Positions 24,659-35,360 of a stretch of 64,000 nt of DNA are shown piece after piece. The stretch spans positions 24,492,778-24,556,777 of the forward strand of contig NC_092289.1 in assembly GCF_036320965.1 (NCBI RefSeq). The letters run 5' to 3'. The translations under genes were made by a program, and so were the position numbers. The stretch comes from Panulirus ornatus (Eukaryota; Arthropoda; Malacostraca; Decapoda; Palinuridae). The notes beneath the pieces are model-generated. The model worked only from the letters and a program-made list of their open reading frames with translations, made no database searches and was not told the origin of the DNA. Each line of letters begins with the position of its first letter. Within the stretch, counting starts at the first letter, position 1.

Positions 24659-25810
24659 ACGTCACCAGCTGCATGGTGCTGCACGTCACCAGTTGTATGG
24701 TGCTGCACGTCACCAGCTGCATGGTGATGCACGTCACCAGTTGTATGATGCTGCACGTCACCAGTTGTATGATGCTGAACGTCACCAGCTGCATGGTGCT
24801 GCACGTCACCAGTTGTATGATGCTGAACGTCACCAGCTGCATGGTGCTGCACGTCACCAGCTGTATGGTGCTGCACGTCACCAGCTGCATGGTGCTGCAC
24901 GTCACCAGTTGTATGATGCTGCACGTCACCAGCTGCATGGTGCTGCACGTCACCAGTTGTATGATACTGCACGTCACCAGTTGTATGATGCTACACGTCA
25001 CCAGCTGCATGGTGCTGCACGTCACCAGCTGTATGATGCTGAACGTCACCAGCTGCATGGTGCTGCACGTCACCAGTTGTATGATGCTGCACGTCACCAG
25101 CTGTATGATGCTGCACGTCACCAGCTGCATGGTGCTGCACGTCACCAGCTGCATGGTGCTGCACGTCACCAGTTGTATGATGCTGCACGTCACCAGTTGT
25201 TTGATGCTGCACGTCACCAGTTGTATGATGCTGCACGTCACCAGCTGTATGATGCAGCACGTCACCAGCTGCATGGTGCTGCACGTCACCAGCTGTGTGA
25301 TACTGAACGTCACCAGCTGCATGGTGCTGCACGTCACCAGTTGTATGATGCTGCACGTCACCAGCTGCATGGTGCTGCACGTCACCAGTTGTATGGTGCT
25401 GCACGTCACCAGCTGTATGGTGCTGCACGTCACCAGCTGCATGGTGCTGCACGTCACCAGTTGTATGATGCTGCACGTCACCAGTTGTATGATGCTGCAC
25501 GTCACCAGCTGCATGGTGCTGCACGTCACCAGTTGTATGATGCTGCACGTTACCAGTTGTATGATGCTGCACGTCGCCAGTTGTATGATGCTGCACGTCA
25601 CCAGCTGCATGGTGCTGCACGTCACCAGTTGTATGATGCTGCACGTCACCAGCTTCATGGTGCTGCACGTCACCAGTTATATGATGCTGCACGTCACCAG
25701 CTGTATGGTGCTGCACGTCACCAGTTGTATGATGCTGCACGTCACCAGCTGTATGGTGCTGCACATCACCAGTTGTATGATGCTGCACGTCACCAGCTGC
25801 ATGATGCAGC
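24659..25810. repeat. 24-bp minisatellite, 48 copies without indels
   Basis: The phase of GTCACCAG stays exactly 24 bp from 24661 to 25789, so about 48 copies carry no insertion or deletion. Each unit has CACGTCACCAG and, in one class, CAGCTGCATGGTGCTG; the other class has CAGTTGTATGATGCTG. The C/T and G/A differences are mostly linked. Both strands and several frames are open (up to 450 codons), which reflects the unit length rather than coding. The flanks are not repetitive. Confidence 0.98.
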
Positions 25811-26162
25811 TCGCTTATCCTTGCTACTTGTCATTAGCTGCACGCTGCTCCACTCTTTCGGGTGAGGCATTGTATGTGTGCCGTATACCTACTTACTTTG
25901 TATTGTGTATAGCTAGATGAATGGTGAGATAGTGGGACTGGGAGAGAAGGACCTCCCGTCGATGCTCACTCATGTACAACAGCGGAGGTGGACACTACAC
26001 CCCAGCTGTTGGAAGAGCCAGGTACGTGTGGTCGCCTAGACGTTGACCTGTTGAAGATCCTCCCACTGGTCAGACCACCACACTCACTACCACACTACCA
26101 TCACCACTACCACAATCATCACTATCACTGTGACCTCTACCTTCATGTATATAAAAGATTTA
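25811..26162. other. Unique DNA
   Basis: CAC/CAT-rich near 26070-26130. Nothing coding recognised. Confidence 0.4.
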
Positions 26163-26376
26163 CATATTCGCCATTTCCCGCATAAGTGAGGCAGCGTCAA
26201 GAGCACAGGACTGAGCCTTAGAGAGAAAATCTTCACTTGTCCCCCTTCTCTGTTCCTTCTTTTGGAAAACTAAAACGGGACGGGAGGATTTCCAGCCCCT
26301 CGGTCCCGCCCCTTTCAGTCGCTTTTTACGACTCGCAGAGAATACGTGGGAAGTACTCTTTCTCCCGTCCCCAGGG

Positions 26377-26379
<3 letters not shown>
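26163..26379 (-). mobile_element. Family D short retroposon, copy D2
   Basis: Diverged copy: ATTCGCCATTTCCCGC at one end, GGACTGAGCCTT, TGTTCCTTCTTTTGG, GGATTTCCAGCCCC, and ACGTGGGAAGTA near the (AT)n end. The sense strand is inferred as minus because a copy at 30.9 kb has an A tail in that direction. Arms AGTCG/CGACT are kept although the loop changed. Confidence 0.85.

Positions 26380-26450
<71 letters not shown>
26379..26450. repeat. (AT)n microsatellite
   Basis: AT tract of about 72 bp with one G interruption near its end, at the inferred 5' edge of D2. Confidence 0.97.
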
Positions 26451-27666
26451 GTAATTATTCGTGTAATCTTAAAGGGATATATTTGCGATTGCACGCGTGG
26501 GCAGGTAAGGTACGCCATCTTCAGTTTGAGAACTCTTGATAATAATCAAGTATGCTTTTGTAGAAAATGTATGGTTGCTTCGTTACTTGGTGTGCGGATG
26601 TCTCGTTACTTGGTGTTGGGAAGGAAGGAAGGTGGTTGATATCTTCAATCCAATTACGTCCCTCAAGTGTGTGGGATCTCTCAGCATGACAGTCAAGTTT
26701 CCAGCAGGAAGAAATTAACCGAGTAAATAAACTCTTGAGAAACATTGACGTAAGATACAAGTAAGTACACATCAGCCTACTTAGGTAAATTGTAGAATAT
26801 TTTATTTCATTAAAATAATGAAGTAATGTTATGTGTTTGGTTAACATCTCTGTGCCTGACTTGGTCATCATTGTCATCAGGGCGAGCCTCTGGTCCATTC
26901 GTAGTCGTTTAGCGAACCAAAAACTTAAAATTTTCATTTTCTTTGTTTCTCCATCAAAGACTGACTGCCTTCTGTGCTGTGGAGGAAGAGAACGGGCGGG
27001 GGTGAGTTCCACGCACGCCTGCGTCACACCCTGCGCTACGCCTTCCGTCACGCCCTGCACCACATTTGCGTCACGCCCTGCACCATATAACTAAGAACAG
27101 TTGTGCTAATTGTCTCGTTCCTTTAGCCCGCCGCAAGTGAGAATGTGGGGCGTGTGTGGGCTGTACAGGGCAGGGTCAGGGAGTGGTGCTGGCTCGGGCG
27201 GGAGGACTGATCCATGTAGTACTGGGTTTCAGGGAAGCGGGAAGCACTGGGCAGGGGGGGGGGGGAGGAGACTTCCTGAGGGCATCGTAGTGACCTGTTG
27301 AGGGGAGGGAGGAAGGACCCCTGTGTACCTGCCGAGACTCATCATGAGACATTTAGATCACCTCGTACTGACATCACAACAGGCAGGAAGTACCTGCTTA
27401 GGGTACGTACTCGCCTACCTACTTACCCATCTACCTACTAGTATATACGATGAGGTTTTGCTCTCAGGCAGGGACATCGCAGAGGAAGTACATACCTACC
27501 TAGGAGTACCTATGAAGAACGTTTGCTACTGAGCAAGTATAGAGCGTAGCGATCACCACAGGAATATTTAGAGTTCATTGAGAGTCGCTCAGATTAGGTG
27601 TCGAATGTTATATGTGAGACGAGGAGTGTGTGTGTTGTTATGGACCGAATGTCATCAACCTACTTG

Positions 27667-27669
<3 letters not shown>
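26451..27669. other. Unique DNA
   Basis: A 20-27-bp imperfect repeat (GCGTCACGCCCTGCACCA) at 27020-27085 and a G run at 27254-27265. The 180-codon minus-strand frame at 26521-27063 shows no family resemblance and begins in that repeat. Confidence 0.4.
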
Positions 27670-27711
<42 letters not shown>

Positions 27712-27716
27712 GAGAG

Positions 27717-27803
<87 letters not shown>
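27670..27803. repeat. Compound (GA)n(GATA)n(GA)n microsatellite
   Basis: GA runs flank about five GATA units near 27716-27736. Total 134 bp, the longest dinucleotide-type tract in the window. Confidence 0.97.
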
Positions 27804-27805
<2 letters not shown>

Positions 27806-28115
27806 AATTGGAAATGGAGTTGAGTAGAAATGAGAGTAAAGAAATAAATCAGATATGTGACAGTCGGGAAGGCTGGAGGGACGACTATGTACCTAACATT
27901 CATTTTTCACATTGATTATTCATGTCGTCCATCATCACGGGGCGCTCTTAATGCTGCACTCCAACACACCAATCGTCCCAAGCTGGACAGACATATGAAA
28001 TATAATATCACTGAGTATTGTTAATTGTTAATGCTTCAGTTTTCTGTCTTCGTTTATCATTTATTCTAATTCACACCCATTTCAGCCGCCACCCACCCAC
28101 CGTCCACTCTTACTG

Positions 28116-28193
28116 TATCATTACAGTTATGGTTTGTGATAATCATTACAGTTATGGTTTGTGATAATCATTACAGTTATGGTTTGTGATAAT
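28116..28193. repeat. 25-bp tandem repeat, 3 copies
   Basis: Three identical copies of a unit containing ATTACAGTTATGGTTTGTG. Confidence 0.93.
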
Positions 28194-28619
28194 CCTTCAT
28201 TCAACTCTTTTTCATCTTTCATTATCTGACTGTCGCCCACTATGCTAACCTCAGACTCATTCGCCTCCATTTGTACACAGACACTTGGATTCGAATCTCG
28301 GTTGTATACACAGAAACATTTTCATGAAATAGTGACGTGAGTTACTACGTACATGTATTGTCCGAATAACAATTGTTTATTGATTGATTGCCGTATACAA
28401 GATCAGTGCTAGGTACATGATAGAGGGGAGAATGATTGTGAGGATCGAAACGTGTTTAAAGGGGTGCGATATTTTTAATGTCTTGCAAAACCTCGTCCGG
28501 AAATATTTTCTCTTGTAAAACTTGTTTTATTCATCAGTCAACCTGTGAAAGTTGCTCGTCGAAGTCTTGATTAACTTCTCCCGTGCACAACCCTCACCAT
28601 GTAATGCATTGTTTTCCTT
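28194..28619. other. Unique DNA
   Basis: GATTCGAATC near 28290 looks like a Pol III B box, but no A box stands at the right distance. No gene. Confidence 0.4.
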
Positions 28620-29660
28620 ATGAAATTTATTCAGGAGTACCAAGTCCTCCGTGTAGAGCAACAATCATTGCCCCTGAGCAAGATGGAAGGCTTCGTGAAT
28701 ATGTTTCCATGTTTGGTCGATCGCGCTCCTCTTATAAGTCATAACTTTACTCACTTGTTAGGTCGAAGTTTACATAAAGATCTTTACCTGCTTGTTAGTT
28801 CGAATTCCCTATGAAGACTGTCCCTTTTTCTCACTTTTTTGAGAAACCATATATACCATTTAAAGACTCATTTGCCTTCAAAGATCCTCCTTATCTGTTA
28901 GATCCAGGTTCTCATAAGGATTCACTCAACTTTATTATCTGTGAAGACCATGTGCACTCTGCATTATTGAAATCCCCGGAAAGCTTCCTCCTCTTGATAG
29001 CTCGGAGTCCATTCAGAAGACCCACCCTTCTTTGCTTTCTGAAATTACCTGTAAATTTGCGATCGAGATGGTAGCCATCTTACAGACTTTTGCACTTTTG
29101 CATCGTCGAGTATCTGAGAGATCCTTTATATTATGGTGTCCTGTCTCTCGTGTCAGCCCCCACTACCCTCAGCCTCAGGGTCCTGTCAGCCGTCCTAACG
29201 ATCTCTGTTGGACGGAAATCCCCGTAATTCTGTCTCCTCACTCTAGTCGCTCTCAACATTGGAGATCCCTCCTTTACTAGCTCATATGTCCGGACCCTTA
29301 ACGAATCTTACCCCTATGCACACCAGAACCCATAAAGACCCTGTCGACTTTGCTGTCTCGAAATCCCGGTAGGTACCTTCCTTTCGCTTGGTCAGAGTCA
29401 ACTATAACGTCTTTGCTGGTGTAAGTCCTCGTAAAGAACCATCTCTTTTCCATGTCGTCAAATCCTCCTCACGGTTCATCCTTTCCGTTGCTAACTCACA
29501 AGTCCTCCTCAAGGTCCTTTCTCTAGTTGCTAACTGACAAGTCCCATAAAGGCCTTCTAATTCCCTGGTCTTTATGTAACCTTAGATAACCTTCCCTTTT
29601 TCTCGCTGTAAGTGTCTGGATAGATTGTCCCTTAGGTTGGCTTTCATTCCTAGTGAAGAC
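28620..29660. repeat. Ancient decayed tandem repeat (tentative)
   Basis: Loosely recurring phrases such as GTTAGNTC, AAGTCCTC, CATAAAGAC and YCCTTTCTC appear at intervals of roughly 40-70 bp. I read this as an old minisatellite eroded by mutation. A self-alignment is needed to fix unit and limits. Confidence 0.4.
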
Positions 29661-30833
29661 TCTCCACCCTGTCCTTACTGGAAGCACTGCGGGAGCTTGA
29701 CACACTCCTTTGTGCTGTACGCGGCCATAGTTTGCTTTACTTTGCCACCTCAGCTGGCCTTGTTAATTATACTTCGTGCCTCGGAAGCAAAGCTTGTGGG
29801 AAATTGGGCAGCTGTGTGCAGGAAACGAGGGCGGGAGTGGGGATGGCCTGGCATTATAGACTGAGGTGTAGAGTGAAAGGAGGGAAGTATGGGAGAATGA
29901 AGATGGTTTACAGTAAGGAAGAGGACGGGTGGGTATGCAAGATGATGAGACAATGGGGGACCGAGAGGAAAGGGTAGGATTGCATGAGATGGGAAACAAG
30001 AGGATGAGAAAAGGTACAGGGGGACGAGGAGAGCACAGAGGAAACAAGAAGAGAAACAGAGAGGAGATACAAAGGCACAAGTGACAGTGAAGATAGAGGA
30101 GATGATTAGGGATGCAAGTTAACATGAGGACAGAAGTACATGTACATGGGAAAGTTAGATGATAAGAACCATGATGCTGTGTGACGAGGCTGTCATGAAG
30201 GTTAGGAGAGGTACAGATGATACAAGGAGGATTTGGAAAGAACGCTACAGGAGGAGGAGGAGGAGGGCACAAGAAATATGTACCTCCTTCACAAACCACT
30301 CAGAGCTTCTCTAAACACACAGCAGCCATCTTTACTCTAGATCTCCCCTTTTGTTTCTACACTTCAGTTTCGCTGACCAAGCCCTACTTCCCACCCTATC
30401 GAACACTGATGTAATGGGGTCAGATTTAAAGGTGGGAAAACGTATCTACGGTATTTTGAAGTTACAAAAGATTCCTTTGTCTTTATACCACTTACACCTT
30501 CTCTTTTGCCAACCTCTGGGGGAAGGTTCTTGTGTAGTTTGATATGGAACATGTAGGTTCCTTTGATGGAAGTGAAAGGGATTTTTAAGTTCCTACGATT
30601 AAAGTTCATGAAACGGGAATCTTTCTCGTGATGTTGTGGTGTTAGCACGGGAGCAGTGGCAAAATGGTGGATGATCAAGAGAAATGTGATACTTCTTAGG
30701 TAGAAGGGGAGAATTATGGCAGTGGTTGAGTAGGGGAGCAAGAGAAGTATGGCAACATTAAGGCAGGGGATCAGGATAATCATGCCAGCTTTGGGTAAGG
30801 AGAGTAGCTAAAATGTGACAAAGTTCGGGTCTG

Positions 30834-30835
<2 letters not shown>
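29661..30835. other. Purine-rich and unique DNA
   Basis: Plus strand 29860-30250 is strongly purine-rich (AGG, GGAA, GAGGA words), giving a 178-codon minus-strand artefact frame. No gene recognised. Confidence 0.4.

Positions 30836-30919
<84 letters not shown>
30836..30919. repeat. (AT)n followed by T19
   Basis: AT tract to 30900, then nineteen T. The T run is the A tail of family D copy D3 read on the minus strand. Confidence 0.95.
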
Positions 30920-30920
<1 letters not shown>

Positions 30921-31138
30921 ATACTATTCGCCATTTCCCGCGATAGCGAGGTAGCGTTAAGAACAGAGGACTGGGCCTTTGAGGGAATACCCTCACCTGG
31001 CCCCCTTCTCTGTTCCTTCTTTTGGAAAAAAAAAAAAAACGAGAGGGGAGGATTTCCAGCCCCCCGCTCCCTTCCCTTTTAGTCGCCTTCTACGACACGC
31101 AGGGAATACGTGGGAAGTATTCTTTCTCCCCTATTCCC

Positions 31139-31142
<4 letters not shown>
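30920..31142 (-). mobile_element. Family D short retroposon, copy D3, full length with A tail
   Basis: Best copy, about 220 bp. In minus-strand sense: (AT)n, CCCTGGGAATAGGGGAGAAA, GTCGTAGAAGGCGAC hairpin, CTGGAAATCC, a T-rich interruption, AAAGGCCCAGTCCTCTG, CGCTACCTCGC, CGCGGGAAATGGCGAATAG, then A19 and (AT)n. No reading frame. No clear tRNA A and B boxes, so the promoter type is unknown. The 3' end resembles the LINE end at 47979-48030. Confidence 0.9.

Positions 31143-31214
<72 letters not shown>
31143..31214. repeat. (AT)n microsatellite
   Basis: A perfect AT tract of 72 bp on the inferred 5' side of D3. Confidence 0.97.
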
Positions 31215-31218
<4 letters not shown>

Positions 31219-31504
31219 CAACGCTTCGGCAGGTGAGTGAAAAGTATGGCATCGTTTGGATAGGGAAACAGACGAAATACTGCGATCCTCGGGTAAGAGT
31301 GGTAGTTGGAGGGGAGAGAAATATGGCAACGTTTGTGTCGGGAAAGTAAGGGAGGCAGAGCAGAGGCCGTGTGGGGCGGCCACGCAAGGCAACACCGTCT
31401 GGCATGGCCCGCAGCAGACGACGTTCAGATGATAACGTCTTAACTGGAAGTCTGAAATTTACTTGAGAGGTGATAACAGTTGTCAGTCGTGAGTACACTA
31501 CTAG

Positions 31505-31790
31505 TGATGGTGGTGTGAGGGAGGTAACGGTAGGATGAGGGAGCTAATAGTAAGGTGAGGAAAGTAATAGTAGGGTAAGGGAGGTGATGGTAGGGTGAGG
31601 GAGTTAATGGTACAGTGAGTCTATGGTAGGAGGAGGGAAGTATTGGCAGGGTTAGGGAGGTAGTAGGAGGATGAAGGAGGTGATGGTGGGATGAAGGAGT
31701 TAACGCTAGTGGGAGGGAGGTAATGGGAGAGTGAGGGTGGTAATGGTAGAGTGAGGGAGCCATGGTAAGGTGATGGAAGTATCAGGTGGT
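31505..31790. repeat. Decayed ~24-bp repeat
   Basis: Phrases GAGGGAGGTAATGG and TAGGGTGAGGGA recur about eleven times with many substitutions. Confidence 0.7.
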
Positions 31791-32194
31791 GACTAAGGTG
31801 GTTATGGTTGTGATGGTGGTTGGAAATCGGGTTATGGTTGTGATGGTGGCAGTAGTTGTCTTCGTGGTTGTGGGTATGGTAGTGGCTGAAATACTAGGTG
31901 TCAGTTTGTGGTGGGAGGGATTGTGTGGTTGTGGTTGGCGCTACTGTGTTAGGAATCACTGCTAGGTTGGTTGGTTGTTTGGGCTATAGGCCTATCAACT
32001 GCCAGGGTCATTAAAGCTGTCATCGTAACTTACACCAACAGAAAAATCTAACACCTTCGGGTGTTGAAGATAATGCTAAGACCACACACACTCACTAAGA
32101 ATGTGGCCCATGATCACGTGATGTGTGGCTGATTTTATTACATATAGCTAAGAGAGCAAGGCAACTGAATGCCATAATGAAGGCCATCTCTTTA

Positions 32195-32200
<6 letters not shown>
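31791..32200. other. Unique DNA with a UUCG hairpin
   Basis: GGTTATGGTTGTGATGGTGG is duplicated near 31800-31850. At 31986-31995 ATAGGCCTAT is palindromic, and at 32050-32065 AACACC-TTCG-GGTGTT forms a stable hairpin. This may be part of a dispersed repeat. Confidence 0.4.

Positions 32201-32273
<73 letters not shown>
32201..32273. repeat. (AT)n microsatellite
   Basis: A perfect tract of 73 bp. Confidence 0.97.
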
Positions 32274-32275
<2 letters not shown>

Positions 32276-32306
32276 CTATGAGTCCACGGGGAAAATAGTG
32301 ATCTTT

Positions 32307-32310
<4 letters not shown>
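32274..32310 (-). mobile_element. Family E short fragment
   Basis: 37 bp between two AT tracts. Its first 23 bp match 18844-18867 in inverted orientation (CCTATGAGTCCACGGGG). The hammerhead core is not present. Confidence 0.75.

Positions 32311-32382
<72 letters not shown>
32311..32382. repeat. (AT)n microsatellite
   Basis: 72-bp perfect tract at the inferred 3' side of D4. Confidence 0.97.
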
Positions 32383-32384
<2 letters not shown>

Positions 32385-32389
32385 TTTCT

Positions 32390-32615
32390 CTTTTAAACTA
32401 TTCGCCATTTCCCGCGTTAGCGAGGTAGCGTTAAGAACAGAGGACTGGGCCTTTGTGGAATATCCTCATCTGGCCCCACTCTGTTCCTTCTTTTGGAAAA
32501 TTAAAAAAAAAAAAAACGAGAGGGGAGGATTTCCAGCCCCCCGCTCCCTTCCCTCTTAGTCGCCTTCTACGACACGCAGGGAATACGTGGGAAGTGTTCT
32601 TAATCCCCTATCCCC

Positions 32616-32620
<5 letters not shown>
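32390..32620 (-). mobile_element. Family D short retroposon, copy D4
   Basis: Very similar to D3 with scattered changes. In the minus-strand sense it ends TTTAAAAGAGAAAGA, then (AT)n. It keeps the CTCGC-TAAC-GCGGG hairpin and GTCG/CGAC arms. (AT)n flanks both sides. Confidence 0.9.

Positions 32621-32695
<75 letters not shown>
32621..32695. repeat. (AT)n microsatellite
   Basis: 75-bp perfect tract on the inferred 5' side of D4. Confidence 0.97.
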
Positions 32696-32698
<3 letters not shown>

Positions 32699-32734
32699 AG
32701 CCTAAGCCAGGTACCTATTTATCGACAAGCCCAG

Positions 32735-32890
32735 GTTGTGATGGTGTTAGGTGGAGATAATGGTTGCTATGGTGGTGGTAGGGATCTTGGTTGTGGTTTA
32801 TGTGGTGGACGTGGTTATGTTTGAGGTGGTAATTGGGATCATGGTTGTGGTTGTGGTGGTAGGGACTGTAGTTGTGGAGTGGTGCTTGTG
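32735..32890. repeat. Decayed GGTGGTTRTGG repeat
   Basis: G/T-rich plus strand with recurring GTTGTGGTTATG-like words. No clear unit. Confidence 0.45.
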
Positions 32891-32996
32891 GGTTCAATAT
32901 ATGAGAGGTCAGCATCTAGAATGCCTCCGGCAAAGAGCTCGTGACCACGAAGGCAAAAACGAGCGGAGATCACTAATTATCAGGGGTATTCTTCCT

Positions 32997-32999
<3 letters not shown>

Positions 33000-33048
<49 letters not shown>
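33000..33048. repeat. (GA)n microsatellite
   Basis: Perfect tract of about 49 bp. Confidence 0.97.
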
Positions 33049-33052
<4 letters not shown>

Positions 33053-33316
33053 AGGAAGAAAGTAAGAAAGAATACGGCCACAGTCTATTGTTCCAGGTAT
33101 ACAAATCAAGACATTATTGGTGGGCGCTCCCTTGTTCAGATCCGGCCGGCGTGTCTCGCCTCCTCCAACATAAAGTCGCAGACAAAAGTTTAATTTGCAT
33201 CCATGGCGGCGTTGGTCCTCCATTATGGCCATTACTCCAGCCGATGACACGATATACATCTCTCATCATGGTTTACCTCTAGGGTCATGTCTGCTGTTTG
33301 AGGTGTGAAAGGTATG

Positions 33317-33317
33317 T

Positions 33318-33377
<60 letters not shown>
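33317..33377. repeat. Compound (TG)n(GA)n microsatellite
   Basis: TG to 33334, then GA to 33377. Confidence 0.96.
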
Positions 33378-33379
<2 letters not shown>

Positions 33380-34120
33380 CCCGGACGTCATAATAAGGCT
33401 GCTAGGGGAGTGTTCGCGGGACTTTATGGACAGGATGTGTATATATCGGGTTGCAGCTATGATTGGTCATCCCGTCATGGGATGATCCACCAGTGCTGGT
33501 CATCCCGTCATTGGGAAGACTGGGCTTGTGTTATGCTTCCCGCCAGAGTGTAGGCTGGGGGGGCTCCAAGGTGCTGCTGACCATCCAACGTGGGTCGGGT
33601 AAGGGAAGACCAGTGCTTTTCAGTTCGCTCTGTCTTGGTCTCTTGGATAATTCGTTGACTCGATGAATGTTGGTCACTTATTTTGAAAACAGAGTTTATA
33701 TTATGATAAGCTTTTACCTCCTGTACCGGCGAACTAAATTCTTAATCTGATTTTTGCTTTTAGTTCTAAGTGAAATTTTCCTTTCCTTCGCAGCGGACTT
33801 TCACCTTACTGCGGTGGGTGCTGATGTTACTGAAAATTCATCGTTCCCAGACTTTTTTTTTACCTCAGTAAGAGGCGAAGTTTACATGAAAATAGAATAT
33901 TTTACTTCCGCTCTGCGAAGTTTTTGCCTCAAAATCACGAGATTTTTGTGATATCAGATGTAATCGAGACAAAGATTTTTCGACATTTTCATCACGTGTG
34001 ATGTTAAGATTTTCATCACTTGTGATGTTATGTTAGGGTTTTCATGACGTGTCATGTTAGGTTAGGTTAGGTTTTAGAAATATTGTGATGTTGTGTAAGA
34101 TGTGATTATCTTCTGGGCGT
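33378..34120. other. Unique DNA with TCATCACRTGTGATGTTA repeats
   Basis: At 33985-34075 the phrase TTTTCATSACKTGTGATGTTA occurs three times, followed by three to four TTAGG units. No gene recognised. Confidence 0.4.
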
Positions 34121-34134
34121 TTTGTAGATCATAT

Positions 34135-34180
34135 GTGCCTGATGACCACCTCATAGTGGTTACCGAACTGCTGAAAACAT
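34135..34180 (+). other. Degenerate hammerhead-like scar (tentative)
   Basis: CTGATGA (34139-34145) leads into ACCAC/GTGGT arms (34145-34149 with 34156-34160) and a 6-nt loop, then TACC and GAAC where GAAA would be expected. The insertion and the changed last A make it non-functional as drawn. It could be a remnant of a Penelope-like terminal repeat or chance. Confidence 0.25.
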
Positions 34181-34929
34181 GACTGTAAACATGAGCTTTG
34201 GACTTTGTGTTCACGTAAGGTGTTGTTCATACGTAGACTTTCACGTGAACTGCAAGTAAAGTAATTTTGAATATTCTTACAATGATAGTATCACTAGATG
34301 ACTGCAATTATAAAGATTTGGTTTTGGATTCTAAATGATGGTTCTTAACTGGTGACCTCCTTGGGTCACACTGGTATTACTGGTTCCTCATAGGTGCACC
34401 TTCTGTTGGTGATATTCCTGGGTCATTTATTTTTAGTGTTGAAGTTCATGTCAATATGATAAGACTTATGGAAACTGTATCGTGTGAATATGTTACATCG
34501 CTTGACTGATCAGCAGTTTGTTGATAAAAGCTGGATTTCAAGTTAGATACCTCGATATATTTAATTGAAGACGTAACGTCCACAGTACAGAGGGCTGATA
34601 TGAAATGTAGTGGCCTGTACTTTCTGGTATAAGACTCCCAACGGACATCGTATACGTCTGGAAATACACATATATGGGGCGAAAGTATCTTGTATATCCC
34701 AGAAGTATGTACGTTAAGTCTTGGACTCTGTTGATCTTTCTTTGTATACTGTGAGCACATTAGGTCGGCCGAATGTCCTTTTCTGTCTCTCTGGCTATGT
34801 CTGCACATACTGTTCCGTCTCATGTATCAACTGCAGGATAGCCCAAGCTGGGTCTCCACCAGTCGTCACAGTGGCTCCAAGTTTCACCACATTTAGGTCT
34901 GTTGAATTCTTGCTGCTTCACATATTCCT
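34181..34929. other. Unique DNA
   Basis: Nothing recognised. Confidence 0.35.
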
Positions 34930-35360
34930 CTCCTGACACACTGGCTCCTTGCTCACCCTCTCCCTGCCAAACTGCCTGCCCCAGACACGTCCCTCCTCAC
35001 ACTTCCTTCTCCAGACGTCCCTTATCACAATTCCAGCGCCAAACACGTCGCTCCTTGCGATTCCTTCCCTAGACATTACACTGTCTGCCGTAGACTCGTC
35101 CTTCATTATGCTTGCACCCTGCACCTCGTCTCTCTTCACCCCCCCCCCCCCCATGCCACGTGTCCTTCCTCGCATTACGTCCACGCCCCACGTACCCAGT
35201 CACACACCTCTTTGTACACTTCATCTGCCGCATACGTCCACACTGACATTTCTCCTTCCTCATGCACGCGCGACACTCTTCCTCTGACACACGTTCTCCG
35301 TTACCCACGCCTTCCATCATTCACACTTTCCATCACCTACGCCCTCCATTATCAACGCCG
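34930..35360. repeat. Decayed ~37-bp repeat with ACGTCCCTCCT cores (tentative)
   Basis: CAGACACGTCCCTCCTCACA and diverged versions recur roughly every 35-40 bp, blending into similar TTCC/CACG-rich sequence. A C14 run lies at 35139-35152. Confidence 0.45.

Noticed and set aside
24540..25920. Open frames of 350-450 codons on both strands as repeat-protein genes
   Set aside because: They exist only because the 24-bp unit has no stop in several frames. At least three overlapping frames are equally open and there is no start context, splice support or distinct codon bias.
26521..27063. 180-codon minus-strand gene
   Set aside because: No recognisable domain, begins inside a small GC-rich tandem repeat, and has atypical low-complexity stretches.
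28270..28310. tRNA gene or SINE from a B-box-like GATTCGAATC
   Set aside because: No A box at the required distance on either strand and no cloverleaf.
32272..32310. Second hammerhead on the minus strand (CTATGAGTCC then GAAA-like)
   Set aside because: The core lacks the essential G of CTGATGA and the spacing to GAAAC is wrong in the E family; better explained as the conserved element end.
34049..34073. Interstitial telomere (TTAGG)n
   Set aside because: Only three to four units, inside a locally GTTA-rich decayed repeat. Too short to claim.
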